A stretch of 64,000 nucleotides of DNA. Origin: Chloroflexota bacterium. Lineage in GTDB: Bacteria > Chloroflexota > UBA4733. The DNA lies in the NCBI GenBank assembly GCA_023381895.1, contig JAMCTA010000151.1:29900-93899 (forward strand). The letters run 5' to 3'. Shown here piece by piece: positions 8,260 to 17,030 of this stretch. Position 1 is the first letter of the stretch; every line of letters begins with the position of its first letter. The position numbers and the translations under genes were made by a program. The notes under the pieces were generated by a model. The model made no database searches and had not been told where the DNA came from. It saw nothing but the letters and a program-made list of their open reading frames with translations.

Positions 8260-9513
8260 GTGGTGGGTCACTCTGCGAGCGCTAGCACCTCGATCCTTGG
8301 TGAGCAAACCGTGAACGCCTGCGGTGACCACGTAGAAGAGCGTCTCCGTACTGGACAAGTTCTCCTTCTCAGCTTTACTCACGCGTCTGTGGACCTCAAC
8401 CCCAGCGCGATTGCGGCTCTTCTCCCCGTGTTCTACCTCTCTCTTCACCTGTCTATTGGGCAGACGGCCGTGCTCACAGGAGCATCCCAGATTGCCAATT
8501 CTCTTGCACAGTTCCCTTTCGGCTACCTGGCAGATCGCGTCTCACTGCGTTTCCTCATTCCGCTCGGTTGCGCAACGGCTTCGATTGGTCTCGCATTGAC
8601 CGCATTCGCCCACTCGTTTCCCGCACTGGTCGCGGCAGTCTGTCTAAGTGGCGCTGGAGTGGCCGTCTACCATCCGGAGGGAGCACGGACCGCCGGAGCC
8701 TTGAGCGGAAGACGCAAGGCCACCGGAATGTCGATCTTCTCAGTTGGTGGCAATCTCGGCTTTGCGCTTGGTCCTATCACAGCATCGGCAATCAACTCGC
8801 TGCACAGTACGGCTGCCTACTTGCTGTTTCTTGTGCCCGCATGTCTCGTGATGGTGATGTTTGCGGTAACTCGTGGCATTGTCATACCCGAGAAGCGCCG
8901 TTCGACCCTGAAGACGAACGTAGGGCAGAGTCAATCTGCGGTCACCGCAGCCCTGATGCTGTTGCTCCTTATCACCACCCTGAGATCAGCGCTGCAGGTC
9001 GGGTTGATGACGTTCGTACCGTTGTTTGAAGTCACTCAACGACATCACAGCGCTGGCTTTGCGAGCCTTCTCATGACGTGCTTCTTGCTGAGCGGTGCCT
9101 TGGGGACTGTGCTTGGAGGCATCGCGGCAGACCGCATCGGCCGGACGTTGACACTCTTCGTGAGCTTCGTCTTTTCGGCACCTTTCCTCGTACTGTACTA
9201 TCACACGAGCGGGGTACTCTCAGCCATTTCACTTGTGGCAGCCGGAGGGTTCCTCATCTCCACCTTTGCGGTTACGGTGGTCATGGGACAGGAGCTACTT
9301 CCCAACAGGGCTGGCATAGCTGCGAGCCTCACTATTGGAGTAACGAGCGGAATCGGCGGCTTTCTCGTGGCTCTCTTGGGTCAGGTAGCGCAACACCTGG
9401 GATTTATCCGTACTTTGGACCTGCTCGTGCTTGTCACAATACTCGCAGGCACGTTCGCGCTGTGGCTCACCGTACTCTGGAATCGGCAGCGCCAGATCAC
9501 ACTGGCACTTTGA
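8260..9513 (+). CDS. MFS transporter, fosmidomycin-resistance (Fsr) type
   Basis: A 417-residue major facilitator protein with about 12 hydrophobic helices. The Fsr subgroup is indicated by Y-H-P-E-G-A-R (FHPEAAR in the family) and by S-V-G-G-N-L-G-F-A-L-G-P near residues 163-174. G-Y-L-A-D-R-V between the second and third helices is the MFS loop motif. The likely role is proton-driven export of a small drug or sugar; the substrate cannot be read from the sequence. The GTG start follows GGGAGGGG. The last 17 nt overlap the convergent YhcH gene. Confidence 0.85.
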   Translation: MVGHSASASTSILGEQTVNACGDHVEERLRTGQVLLLSFTHASVDLNPSAIAALLPVFYLSLHLSIGQTAVLTGASQIANSLAQFPFGYLADRVSLRFLIPLGCATASIGLALTAFAHSFPALVAAVCLSGAGVAVYHPEGARTAGALSGRRKATGMSIFSVGGNLGFALGPITASAINSLHSTAAYLLFLVPACLVMVMFAVTRGIVIPEKRRSTLKTNVGQSQSAVTAALMLLLLITTLRSALQVGLMTFVPLFEVTQRHHSAGFASLLMTCFLLSGALGTVLGGIAADRIGRTLTLFVSFVFSAPFLVLYYHTSGVLSAISLVAAGGFLISTFAVTVVMGQELLPNRAGIAASLTIGVTSGIGGFLVALLGQVAQHLGFIRTLDLLVLVTILAGTFALWLTVLWNRQRQITLAL

Positions 9514-10030
9514 TCACGACTCTCAATGAAACGGACCGACCGGCATCAACCAGCCACTGAGGAGCGTGGGCATCCTCTGGAAAGAGCACGGCGCACTGGC
9601 CATCCGGAAGCAGTAACCTCGTGAATTGGACTGGGGCACGGAAGAAGGTGATGTCTCGCTCTGCGCTGTATGGTTCGCTGGCGATCAGACTGTTCATATC
9701 TGCAAGCCCCATCCATTCGAGACCATCTACGACGCACTGAATGTCGATAAATCGCTGATGTGCCTCCCAGCGCAACGCAGTGGCATCAGCGAGGGAGGCA
9801 CGCTGTAAGATGGCACCGAATCCTTCTTCGAGATCGACCCGAACAGGGCCTCCAAGGCTCGGTGCGTTGAGTTGTTGATTGAGGGAAGAGCCTGTGTTGA
9901 GGGCGGATCGCAAGATTTGGAATCCCTTGCGAAGTCGAGGATCACCAGCCACCAGGCGGACGCAATGATCGATGGATCCAACAATGGCCAACGCAATCCT
10001 CCCCTCATGCAGTGGCGCACAGGCTATCAT
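9497..10030 (-). CDS. YhcH/YjgK/YiaL (EbgC-like) family protein
   Basis: A 177-residue cupin-like protein. The family signature is clear: R-W-E-A-H-Q-R-F-I-D-I-Q near residues 87-98, W-M-G-L-A-D, R-D-I-T-F-F and F-P-E-D-A-H-A-P-Q, with the His and Glu residues that bind metal in the family. Relatives act in sugar-acid catabolism, for example on sialic acid derivatives, or as an accessory subunit of Ebg beta-galactosidase. It is divergent from a sugar-phosphate isomerase with only about 29 nt between starts, which supports a role in carbohydrate metabolism. The exact substrate is unknown. Confidence 0.8.
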   Translation of the reverse strand: MIACAPLHEGRIALAIVGSIDHCVRLVAGDPRLRKGFQILRSALNTGSSLNQQLNAPSLGGPVRVDLEEGFGAILQRASLADATALRWEAHQRFIDIQCVVDGLEWMGLADMNSLIASEPYSAERDITFFRAPVQFTRLLLPDGQCAVLFPEDAHAPQWLVDAGRSVSLRVVIKVPV

Positions 10031-10059
10031 GCCATCGAGTCATCGGGAAGGAGAGTTGT

Positions 10060-10887
10060 TTGGCACCGTTACCACTCGGGATCATCGTCTCGCTGCGTGA
10101 AGACCCCTCGGAGAGCATTGCGCGCGTGCGAGAGTTCAACCTCCCTACGTGCCAGGTCAATAGTTGGAACCTCGAGCTGTGCCGGTCGGATGTCGCTGAA
10201 CGTCTCCGTTCAGTGACGGAGAGCTCTGGTGTCCGCATCAGCAGCTTGTGGGCCGGTATTCCAGGCCGCCGCGTATGGAATTTCGACGAGGGCCCATCGA
10301 CAATCGGTCTCGTTCCTCCACAGAACCGCCAGCGTGGTGTCGATGCTCTCCGGCGCTGGTCGGACTTTGCTGTTGCAGTGGGCGGCATCCCAAGCATCAC
10401 TACCCACGTAGGATTTCTGCCAGTCGACCCGCAAGACGGTGACTACGTCGGCACCATTGAGGCACTCAAGATCGTTGTCGAGCACTGCAAGGGAAACAAC
10501 CAGGAGTTCTGGTTCGAAACAGGTCAGGAGGCACCCATCATCTTGTTACGCGCTATCCAGGATATCGGCCTCGACAACGTTGGCATCAATCTCGACCCTG
10601 CCAATCTTCTCCTGTACGGGATGGCCAATCCCGTCGATGCGCTCGACGTGTTCGGCAAGTACGTGCACGGCATTCACGCCAAGGATGGGCTCTATCCGAC
10701 AGAAGGACACCATCTCGGGCACGAGATGCCACTTGGACAAGGGCGCGTTGACTTTCCCCGGCTGTTCGCCAGGCTCAAAGACCTCGGCTTTCAGGGGGCA
10801 GTGACGATTGAGCGGGAGATTTCGGGTCCGCAGCAGACTGAGGACATTCGAAAGGCTATCGCGCTCCTGCAACCACTGGTCTCGTAA
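10060..10887 (+). CDS. Sugar phosphate isomerase/epimerase family protein (xylose isomerase-like TIM barrel)
   Basis: 275 residues from a TTG start with GGGAAGGAG about 7 nt upstream; an earlier in-frame start at 10012 would overlap the divergent gene. The AP-endonuclease-2-like TIM barrel is shown by W-F-E-T-G in a central strand, N-L-D-P-A-N followed by H-G-I-H-A-K-D-G, P-L-G-Q-G-R-V-D-F and the terminal T-I-E-R-E. The Glu, His and Asp in these strands form the divalent metal site of the family. It probably isomerises or epimerises a keto sugar. Its divergent YhcH neighbour fits a small sugar-utilisation locus. Confidence 0.8.
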   Translation: MAPLPLGIIVSLREDPSESIARVREFNLPTCQVNSWNLELCRSDVAERLRSVTESSGVRISSLWAGIPGRRVWNFDEGPSTIGLVPPQNRQRGVDALRRWSDFAVAVGGIPSITTHVGFLPVDPQDGDYVGTIEALKIVVEHCKGNNQEFWFETGQEAPIILLRAIQDIGLDNVGINLDPANLLLYGMANPVDALDVFGKYVHGIHAKDGLYPTEGHHLGHEMPLGQGRVDFPRLFARLKDLGFQGAVTIEREISGPQQTEDIRKAIALLQPLVS

Positions 10888-10893
10888 GTGTCG

Positions 10894-10916
10894 CAGGCTG
10901 GACAAATCCCAGCCTG
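10894..10916. terminator. Hairpin between convergent genes
   Basis: CAGGCTGG and CCAGCCTG form an 8-bp perfect stem with a 7-nt loop (ACAAATC) in the 33-nt gap between the sugar isomerase and the M42 peptidase. It is symmetric, so it could stop transcription from both sides. There is no long U-tract. Confidence 0.5.
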
Positions 10917-10920
10917 TCAC

Positions 10921-12060
10921 TCATCGAACGAATGACATTCTTGGTCCTAGATGTTCCACGGCAGCAGCGAGAAGTTCCGCAGTCTTTTCTATGTCATCCA
11001 GCGAGGCTACTTCAACACCCGTGTGCATGTAGCGCAATGGAATGCTCACGAGTCCGGTGGCGATGCCAGCACGGACCTGCTGGATCGCGTCTGCATCGGT
11101 GGCGGTGTTTCGTCCTACGGCTTCACGCTGCACCGCTATTCCTGCAGCGTTCGCTGCACGCAATATGAGCGCTGAGACGTGCGCGGAGACGGTGGGACCA
11201 AAGGTTACGACGGGTCCACCACCCACTTTGATGTCACCAACGCGCCGCTTGTCGGCCGTCGGGTAGTCGGAGGCGTGCGTGACGTCGACCGCAATGGCTA
11301 CCGAAGGATCGATGCCAAAGGCACTGACTCGCGCCCCCCGGAGGCCAACTTCTTCCTGTACGGTGGCTACTGCATACACAGCTGCCGCAACCGCTCGCTT
11401 GCTGAGTAGCTCGAGAGCGCGCGCGATCGCGTAAGCGCCTGCCTTGTTATCGAGGGCTCGCGAGGCAACCAGGCTTCCGGTTCCCAGGCGCTCGAATGTG
11501 GCGGCCCGGACGGCGTAAGTACCAATAGGAGCTGCTGTTTCCGCTTCAGCTCGGTCTTTGGCGCCGATGTCAAGCCAGAGGTCATCGATCTCCACACCGC
11601 GGCGGTGCTCGTCGCCGCTTTGTAGGTGGCGCGCTTTGCGACCAATCACTCCGAGTATCTTGCCCTGGGGACCGAGCAAGTGAAAGCGGCCACCGATGAT
11701 CGTGAGGGGATCGAAGCCCCCCGCTGCATCGAAGTAAAGAAAGCCGTCGCTGTCGACGTAGCGGACGATCAGCGAGATTTCATCTAAGTGGCCGGCAAGC
11801 TGCACGCGAGGAGAACCTTCAGGATTGATCAGCGCAATGCTATTGCCTTGACTGTCACCCGAAAGACTCGTGGCATAAGGTTGGACGTAGTCCCGCCACA
11901 GTCGTGCAGCCTCATCTTCCGCGCCGGGAGGACTTGCAGTCTCGACAAGGGTCTTGAGAAACCCGTAGTGTGAATCGTTCAAGATCACTTCACCTTCGTT
12001 GGAATTAACTCCCACTCCAAGTCTTGGTGAGCGTAGCACTTGAGACTCTTGCTTGCTCAT
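10921..12060 (-). CDS. M42 family metallopeptidase (FrvX/glutamyl aminopeptidase type)
   Basis: A 379-residue M42 aminopeptidase with a dinuclear metal site. Ligand motifs appear in order: A-G-H-L-D-E, S-R-A-L-D-N-K-A-G, the catalytic Glu pair in V-Q-E-E-V-G-L-R-G-A, A-V-D-V-T-H-A-S-D and the final R-Y-M-H-T-G-V-E. Relatives form cytosolic dodecamers that trim short peptides. The ATG at 12060 lacks a good ribosome site; a TTG at 11982 preceded by GAAGGTGA would give about 353 residues, closer to the family norm, and may be the real start. The gene follows DUF58 by 8 nt. Confidence 0.87.
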   Translation of the reverse strand: MSKQESQVLRSPRLGVGVNSNEGEVILNDSHYGFLKTLVETASPPGAEDEAARLWRDYVQPYATSLSGDSQGNSIALINPEGSPRVQLAGHLDEISLIVRYVDSDGFLYFDAAGGFDPLTIIGGRFHLLGPQGKILGVIGRKARHLQSGDEHRRGVEIDDLWLDIGAKDRAEAETAAPIGTYAVRAATFERLGTGSLVASRALDNKAGAYAIARALELLSKRAVAAAVYAVATVQEEVGLRGARVSAFGIDPSVAIAVDVTHASDYPTADKRRVGDIKVGGGPVVTFGPTVSAHVSALILRAANAAGIAVQREAVGRNTATDADAIQQVRAGIATGLVSIPLRYMHTGVEVASLDDIEKTAELLAAAVEHLGPRMSFVR

Positions 12061-12068
12061 GCCTCACA

Positions 12069-13355
12069 CTATGATGGCACGATGTCAGTGCGATACCCAC
12101 GCGCGAGAACTCGCGGGCCGCTCAGATCAGATCCTTCGGCGACGAGGATGCGGAAGCGGTAGCCCCGTTGGATGAGATGGCAAGGAATGTTGGAGCGCAA
12201 CACTTCATTTGCTATTGTCACACCGCGTACAGGGCCGCCAAAGCTGCTTTGATCAACCAGGAACACGACTGGTGATAGGCCGCGCTGCGACAGCGCCACA
12301 ACCGAGCGAACCCAATCGATGTGACCGGAGGACGTGATGACAGCGATGGTATCTTCTCTGCCAAGCAGGCTCTCAACAGTCGGAAGAACTTCACTGAGAC
12401 GCTGCTCGCCATCGCACCGAACACCGGCCAGCTCTCCGAGCAGGCGGTCAAACTGATCCCCTGAACGCTCCGGTGCAACCATTACTCGGTCACGCCCAGT
12501 GGTAAGTAACCCAACTGCCCGTCCTTCACGCAGCACGCGATTTGCTAGACCAACCGCAATCCGCACTCCGTACTCCTCGGTGGAATCATCTTCTTCTCCA
12601 AAGAGCGTAAGAGCGTCAAGATCGAGAACGATCCAGAGATCAGAGGATCGTTCGAGATCGTAGTCCTTCACAAAGAGCTCGTTGCGCCGTGCCGTTGTGG
12701 GCCAGTGGATGCGCTTGACGCTGTCACCCGGTTGGTAGCTACGCACAGTAGAAGCCGTGCTGGTCACCTGGAGAACACGGACGGCACCACTTGAGGATCC
12801 AGCGAGAGAGCCGCGGGGAAGCTCCAGGCCGGGCAGGTCGACGACGGGAGGCAGAACCAGGAAGGTGATGGTGTCGTCGTATTCCTGGCGAAGAGAAAAA
12901 AAGCCGAAGGGGTCTCCCAATCGCACTGTAAGTGGTCCCAGATGGTAGCGACCGCGACGGCGGCAGCGCCAGTAGACGTGCCAGGACTTCGTCTGCCGGA
13001 TCCCGAGAGACTCAACACGAGAAGCCGGATAACCGGGAAAGTTCGAATGATCGTCAATCTGGAGATAGGTAGCCGGGACAAGACTCGAGCTTTGCGCTGT
13101 GAAGATCTCTTCCAGCTGGGAACCCACGTGCAGATGTCCCACTGACGGTTGGCGAGTCAACCACAAACCTCGTGCCAGCGCGTAGGTCCAGAGAAGACTG
13201 AGGACGATTGCGCCACAGATCGCGTAGGAGACGACGTAGAGGATGCTGACCCCTCCGAAGACAGCGAACAGCACCAACGCCACCGCGAGCGGCACAACGA
13301 TCGGTCGCTCGATAATGAGGCGTGTCTTAGCGGTATTCTTGACGTGGAACTCCAC
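12069..13355 (-). CDS. DUF58 domain membrane protein
   Basis: 428 residues. Two hydrophobic helices (about residues 18-60) are followed by a DUF58 region with Y-Q-P-G-D-S-V-K-R-I-H-W-P-T-T-A-R-R near 210-227 and a vWA-like strand L-W-I-V-L-D-L-D-A. DUF58 proteins usually lie with MoxR ATPases and transglutaminase-like proteins and help assemble envelope or secreted complexes; here neither partner is adjacent. The GTG start is preceded by AGAGGA at 7 nt. It is probably co-transcribed with the downstream peptidase. Confidence 0.82.
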   Translation of the reverse strand: MEFHVKNTAKTRLIIERPIVVPLAVALVLFAVFGGVSILYVVSYAICGAIVLSLLWTYALARGLWLTRQPSVGHLHVGSQLEEIFTAQSSSLVPATYLQIDDHSNFPGYPASRVESLGIRQTKSWHVYWRCRRRGRYHLGPLTVRLGDPFGFFSLRQEYDDTITFLVLPPVVDLPGLELPRGSLAGSSSGAVRVLQVTSTASTVRSYQPGDSVKRIHWPTTARRNELFVKDYDLERSSDLWIVLDLDALTLFGEEDDSTEEYGVRIAVGLANRVLREGRAVGLLTTGRDRVMVAPERSGDQFDRLLGELAGVRCDGEQRLSEVLPTVESLLGREDTIAVITSSGHIDWVRSVVALSQRGLSPVVFLVDQSSFGGPVRGVTIANEVLRSNIPCHLIQRGYRFRILVAEGSDLSGPRVLARGYRTDIVPS

Positions 13356-13457
13356 GCGTGTTCCTCTGCTGGTATCGGGGCATCCAAGATTATTATCACG
13401 TCAGCATAGCATCTTGGCGTGGCGCTCTATCGTGCCTTATGCGACGCTACGGCCGCG

Positions 13458-13486
13458 TTCACGCTACGATTAGGGGAGATCATTAT
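13458..13486 (+). promoter_or_regulatory. Possible sigma70-type promoter for rplI-dnaB
   Basis: TTCACG (13458-13463) and CATTAT (13481-13486) are separated by 17 nt, about 70 nt before the rplI start in the divergent gap with the DUF58 gene. The match to consensus is moderate. Confidence 0.3.
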
Positions 13487-13552
13487 CTCACGCGAGTGTC
13501 CATTGGTGCTCGTCAGTAGATACAACGGTTGCACAGAGAGGTCATATTAATA

Positions 13553-14002
13553 ATGAAGCTGCTCCTAACGAGAGACGTTCCGAATCTTGGCAGGGAAGGC
13601 GAGCTGCGAGAGGTCGCGGATGGGTACGCACGAAACTACCTGCTCCCACGCGGTCTCGCCGTCCCAGCTTCGCGAGGAAACATCAAGCTTCTGCAGGAAC
13701 AGCGCGAGGCGCTCTTGCGCAAGGAAGCGAAGAATCGGGCAGATCTCGTTGCACTCGCTGAGCGTCTAAGAGATGTCTCCGTGACGATCAGCACCAAGAC
13801 AGGGACAGGGGGGCGTCTCTACGGATCAATTACCAGCAAGGATATCGGTGACGCCTTGGAAGAGCAGCATCATCTTCCCGTAGACCGGCGGATGGTCGAG
13901 CTTGATGACCCCATTCGCACCATCGGGACGCACAAGGTGAGAGTGCGCATAGCCAGCGACCTCCATCCTGAAATCAGCGTCGTGGTTCAGGAAACGCCCT
14001 AG
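13553..14002 (+). CDS. rplI: 50S ribosomal protein L9
   Basis: 149 residues. The N-terminal domain begins M-K-L-L-L-T-R-D-V-P-N-L-G and contains G-Y-A-R-N-Y-L-L-P-R-G-L-A, both diagnostic. The long connecting helix (about residues 41-75) and the C-terminal domain with G-R-L-Y-G-S-I-T follow. An in-frame TTG at 13529 is possible, but the ATG at 13553 matches the family N-terminus. The gene precedes dnaB by 2 nt. The usual rpsF-ssb-rpsR partners are not upstream; a divergent DUF58 gene is there instead. Confidence 0.95.
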   Translation: MKLLLTRDVPNLGREGELREVADGYARNYLLPRGLAVPASRGNIKLLQEQREALLRKEAKNRADLVALAERLRDVSVTISTKTGTGGRLYGSITSKDIGDALEEQHHLPVDRRMVELDDPIRTIGTHKVRVRIASDLHPEISVVVQETP

Positions 14003-14004
14003 CA

Positions 14005-15345
14005 GTGACGATCGATCGCCTCCCTCCTCACAGTCTTGAGGCTGAACATTCGACGTTGGGGAGCCTCCTCCTCGATCCACAGGCGTTCACCCAGATTGCT
14101 GAGTTCCTCCACGCGGATGATTTCTATCGGGAGGCTCATCGAGAGATCTTTGACGCGATTGTCAGCCTCAACGATCAGCAAACTCCGGCTGATCTCATCA
14201 CGCTCACCGACGAGCTCAACCGGCGTAACCGTCTCGCAGCCGTCGGCGGACCGGCCTACCTTTCCAGTCTCGTCAACGCCGTGCCCACGTCGATTCACGT
14301 CGAGCACTATGCCCGGATTGTCGAGCGAGATGCCACCCTTCGCCGGCTGATCAGCGCCACGGCAAGTATTGCTGAGCTCGCCTATAACCCTGAAGGCGAG
14401 CTCGACCAAATTCTCGATCGCGCGGAGCAGATACTCTTCGCCGTGTCTCAGCGCCGACTCTCGGGCGACTTCGTCCGCATCGGGTCACTCTTGCACGATT
14501 ATCTCGACCACATCGAAAGAGTGCATGAGCATCATTCCGAGGTCACTGGTGTGCCTACAGGCTTCATCGATCTTGATCGCTTGACTGGTGGCCTCCAGCC
14601 GTCTGACTTCATCATCGTGGGGGCCCGCCCTAGCATGGGCAAGACTGCCTTCGCTGTTTCTCTGGCCCACGCCACGGCAATGCGCCACGGGACGACCACT
14701 GGCATCTTCACGCTGGAGATGTCTGCCCAACAAGTCGTTCAGCGGTTCGTCTCAATCGAGTCGAACGTTGATCAGCAGAGGCTACGCACCGGCTTTCTCG
14801 ACGAGCACGAGTGGAACAGGGTCATTCAGGCGATGAGTAGCCTTTCGTCGGCGCCAATCTACATCGATGATAGTCCGGGTATCTCCACGATGGAGATACG
14901 CGCCAAGACCAGGCGTCTCGCAACTGTGGCGCCACTGGGACTGCTCATCGTGGACTATCTACAGTTAATGCAGGGTAGAATTCGCGGTGACGGAAACCGA
15001 GTTCAGGAGATCTCGGAGATCTCGAGGTCACTCAAGGGACTGGCGCGCGAGCTCAGTGTCCCCATCGTTGCACTTGCTCAGCTCTCTCGAGGCGTCGAGA
15101 CGCGCCAAGATCATAGGCCAATGCTCTCTGACCTGCGCGAGAGCGGCAGCCTCGAACAAGATGCGGATATTGTCATGTTTATCTATCGCGACGAGGTCTA
15201 CAACCCCTCTTCTGACCGCAAAGGAATCGCCGATATCATCATCGCAAAGCACCGCAATGGACCAACCGGTCAGATCAGCCTCAACTGGATGGAGCAAACA
15301 GCGCGGTTTGCTGATCTCGCGACCTACCATCAGCTCAGCGAATGA
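14005..15345 (+). CDS. dnaB: Replicative DNA helicase DnaB
   Basis: 446 residues. The N-terminal domain has P-P-H-S-L-E-A-E-H-S-T-L-G-S-L-L, and the RecA-like motor has Walker A A-R-P-S-M-G-K-T-A-F near residues 209-218 and Walker B L-L-I-V-D-Y-L-Q-L-M. The R-E-S-G-S-L-E-Q-D-A-D motif near the C-terminus is DnaB-specific. It unwinds the fork as a hexamer. The GTG start is 2 nt after rplI, and the stop overlaps the DnaD-like gene by 4 nt. The downstream genes look like its loading factors. Confidence 0.96.
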   Translation: MTIDRLPPHSLEAEHSTLGSLLLDPQAFTQIAEFLHADDFYREAHREIFDAIVSLNDQQTPADLITLTDELNRRNRLAAVGGPAYLSSLVNAVPTSIHVEHYARIVERDATLRRLISATASIAELAYNPEGELDQILDRAEQILFAVSQRRLSGDFVRIGSLLHDYLDHIERVHEHHSEVTGVPTGFIDLDRLTGGLQPSDFIIVGARPSMGKTAFAVSLAHATAMRHGTTTGIFTLEMSAQQVVQRFVSIESNVDQQRLRTGFLDEHEWNRVIQAMSSLSSAPIYIDDSPGISTMEIRAKTRRLATVAPLGLLIVDYLQLMQGRIRGDGNRVQEISEISRSLKGLARELSVPIVALAQLSRGVETRQDHRPMLSDLRESGSLEQDADIVMFIYRDEVYNPSSDRKGIADIIIAKHRNGPTGQISLNWMEQTARFADLATYHQLSE

Positions 15346-16082
15346 ATACGAGGCCTCAGCTTTCGACCTCAACTGCCACCGCTCGCGCCGGCGCAACTAT
15401 TCGCGTGCCCACCGAGTTCTGGGATCGCGTTCTGGAGCGCTCCGGTGACACCCTCGAGCTCAAGCTGGTACTGCGCGTTATCCGCGTCATTGCTAGCAGA
15501 CCAGTGGGTCGAAAATACGTGAAGAGGAGCGACGTGCGGGTCGATAAGGTGCTGATTCGTCTCGCTCAGACAGCGGACTCCGCAGCTGCACCGAACGTGA
15601 TTGAGACGGCTCTCGAGCGAGCCCTCGATCACGGCCTCTTGCAGCAGATCCTGGATCCGGATACCGGTGAGAATACACGTATCATTGTCGACATCGGTCA
15701 GGCGTACCGATATGCCCCCTCTGAGGGTGCCCGGAATGCCGCTCCGGTGATGACTGGCGCCACGGCGGAATCTGAGAGCCCAGATAAAGATCAGGCAGTC
15801 ACAACAGTGTTTCAGCTGTACGAAGCGAACATCGGCCTCGTGACACCCCTCATTGCGGATGCACTCTCCCGAGCAGTTGAACGCTATCCAGAGGAGTGGA
15901 TCAAGGATGCCGTTACGATTGCGGTGGAGCTGAACAAGCGTTCCTGGCGCTACATCCAGCGCATCTTGGAGCGCTGGGAGACGGAGGGTAAAGACGATGG
16001 AGCCAATCGGAGCGGCGCTTGGGCGGCTACGAGCCTCGATCGGTACACCAAAGGGCGCTACGGAAAGCTCATCGAGTCCTGA
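15342..16082 (+). CDS. DnaD-domain primosome protein
   Basis: 246 residues. The N-terminal half resembles a winged-helix replication protein (T-E-F-W-D-R-V). The C-terminal part near residues 150-215 carries the DnaD/DnaB2 helical signature: V-F-Q-L-Y-E-A-N-I-G, then P-E-E-W-I-K-D-A and W-R-Y-I-Q-R-I-L-E-R-W, and then the K-G-R-Y-G-K tail. In Bacillus, DnaD and DnaB proteins remodel DNA and help load the helicase. The gene starts inside dnaB's last codons and overlaps the DnaI-like gene by 86 nt. Confidence 0.82.
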   Translation: MNTRPQLSTSTATARAGATIRVPTEFWDRVLERSGDTLELKLVLRVIRVIASRPVGRKYVKRSDVRVDKVLIRLAQTADSAAAPNVIETALERALDHGLLQQILDPDTGENTRIIVDIGQAYRYAPSEGARNAAPVMTGATAESESPDKDQAVTTVFQLYEANIGLVTPLIADALSRAVERYPEEWIKDAVTIAVELNKRSWRYIQRILERWETEGKDDGANRSGAWAATSLDRYTKGRYGKLIES

Positions 16083-16899
16083 GTCTGCAAGGAGCGATCG
16101 GGTGGACGCGCTGCGCTGTCCCATCTGTGGGGATTTGGGGTGGCTGCGTCGAGACGTACCGGTCGGTGATCCAAACTTTGGTGTCCCGATTCCTTGTCAG
16201 TGCCAGGCGGCGCAGCGGAGCCAGCGCTCTCGCGAGCAGCTCTTTGCCCTCAGTAGGCTTGGTGAGCGCCAGAGGCTGATGACCTTCGAGACGTTCTATA
16301 CGTCCGACATACCCTACGATGACACCGTCATCTCGGCCCCGCAACAACGGCAGGAGATCTATCGCTCCTTGCGTCAAGCCAAGGAGGCTGCGCAGCGCTT
16401 CGCAGAGGAGCCCCACGGCTGGCTCGTCCTTCTCGGCGAGAATGGCTGTGGCAAGACGCATCTGGGTGTCGCGATCTGCAACGAGCGCATCCGGCGCGGC
16501 GAGGCTGTCTTGTTCCAGGTGGTACCGGACTTGCTCGATCATCTTCGGAGCGCCTTCGCGCCCAACAGTCCACTCACTTACGACGAGCTCTTCGATCAGG
16601 TTCGGGAAGCTCCGCTGCTGGTACTCGATGATCTAGGTGCGCAGTCGGGCACGGCGTGGGCTCAAGAGAAGCTCTTCCAAATCGTGAACCATCGCTACAA
16701 CCACAATCTGCCCACGGTCGTCACCACCAACGTCCCGCTCGAGCAACTAGATTCCCGCCTCGCATCTCGAATGACCGACCGGGGAAGCACCCTCTTGCTC
16801 ATCAAGGCGCCCGACTTTCGCGGAGATACACCGCGACGCCTCCCTGCGGCATCAGGGGTACCGCCATCTGCGCGCGGTCGCGGACCGCACGGCCGCTAG
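15997..16899 (+). CDS. DnaI/DnaC-like helicase loader ATPase
   Basis: 300 residues starting at ATG with GGAGGG 8 nt upstream, overlapping the DnaD gene by 86 nt. An N-terminal zinc motif C-P-I-C-G followed by C-Q-C (about residues 41-70) precedes an AAA+ domain with Walker A G-E-N-G-C-G-K-T-H near residues 150-158 and Walker B L-L-V-L-D-D-L-G. An arginine-finger candidate lies in R-L-A-S-R-M-T-D-R-G. It is most likely the loader that places DnaB on DNA, forming one operon with helicase and DnaD. The C-terminal 25 residues are Arg/Gly/Pro-rich. Confidence 0.86.
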   Translation: MEPIGAALGRLRASIGTPKGATESSSSPESARSDRVDALRCPICGDLGWLRRDVPVGDPNFGVPIPCQCQAAQRSQRSREQLFALSRLGERQRLMTFETFYTSDIPYDDTVISAPQQRQEIYRSLRQAKEAAQRFAEEPHGWLVLLGENGCGKTHLGVAICNERIRRGEAVLFQVVPDLLDHLRSAFAPNSPLTYDELFDQVREAPLLVLDDLGAQSGTAWAQEKLFQIVNHRYNHNLPTVVTTNVPLEQLDSRLASRMTDRGSTLLLIKAPDFRGDTPRRLPAASGVPPSARGRGPHGR

Positions 16900-16902
16900 A
16901 GC

Positions 16903-16921
16903 AGTGCCTGCAGCAGGCGCT
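16903..16921 (+). terminator. Hairpin after dnaI
   Basis: AGTGCCTG and CAGGCGCT form an 8-bp stem (one G-U pair) with a 3-nt loop, starting 4 nt after the dnaI stop. There is no clear U-tract. A TACAAT at 16941-16946 could be the -10 of the next gene, but no convincing -35 is visible. Confidence 0.35.
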
Positions 16922-17030
16922 GTCTGACGCCAGCAAACGGTACAATATGGCCTGCTAAGGTCTGATTCGGTTTCTGCCGGTCTTCTCCCAACGGTTCCCC
17001 ACAGCTCCCAGTGAGACAGAAAGAGCGAGC

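Noticed and set aside
10012..10059. Longer N-terminus for the sugar isomerase
   Set aside because: It would overlap the divergent YhcH gene start and lacks a ribosome site, while TTG 10060 has a strong one.
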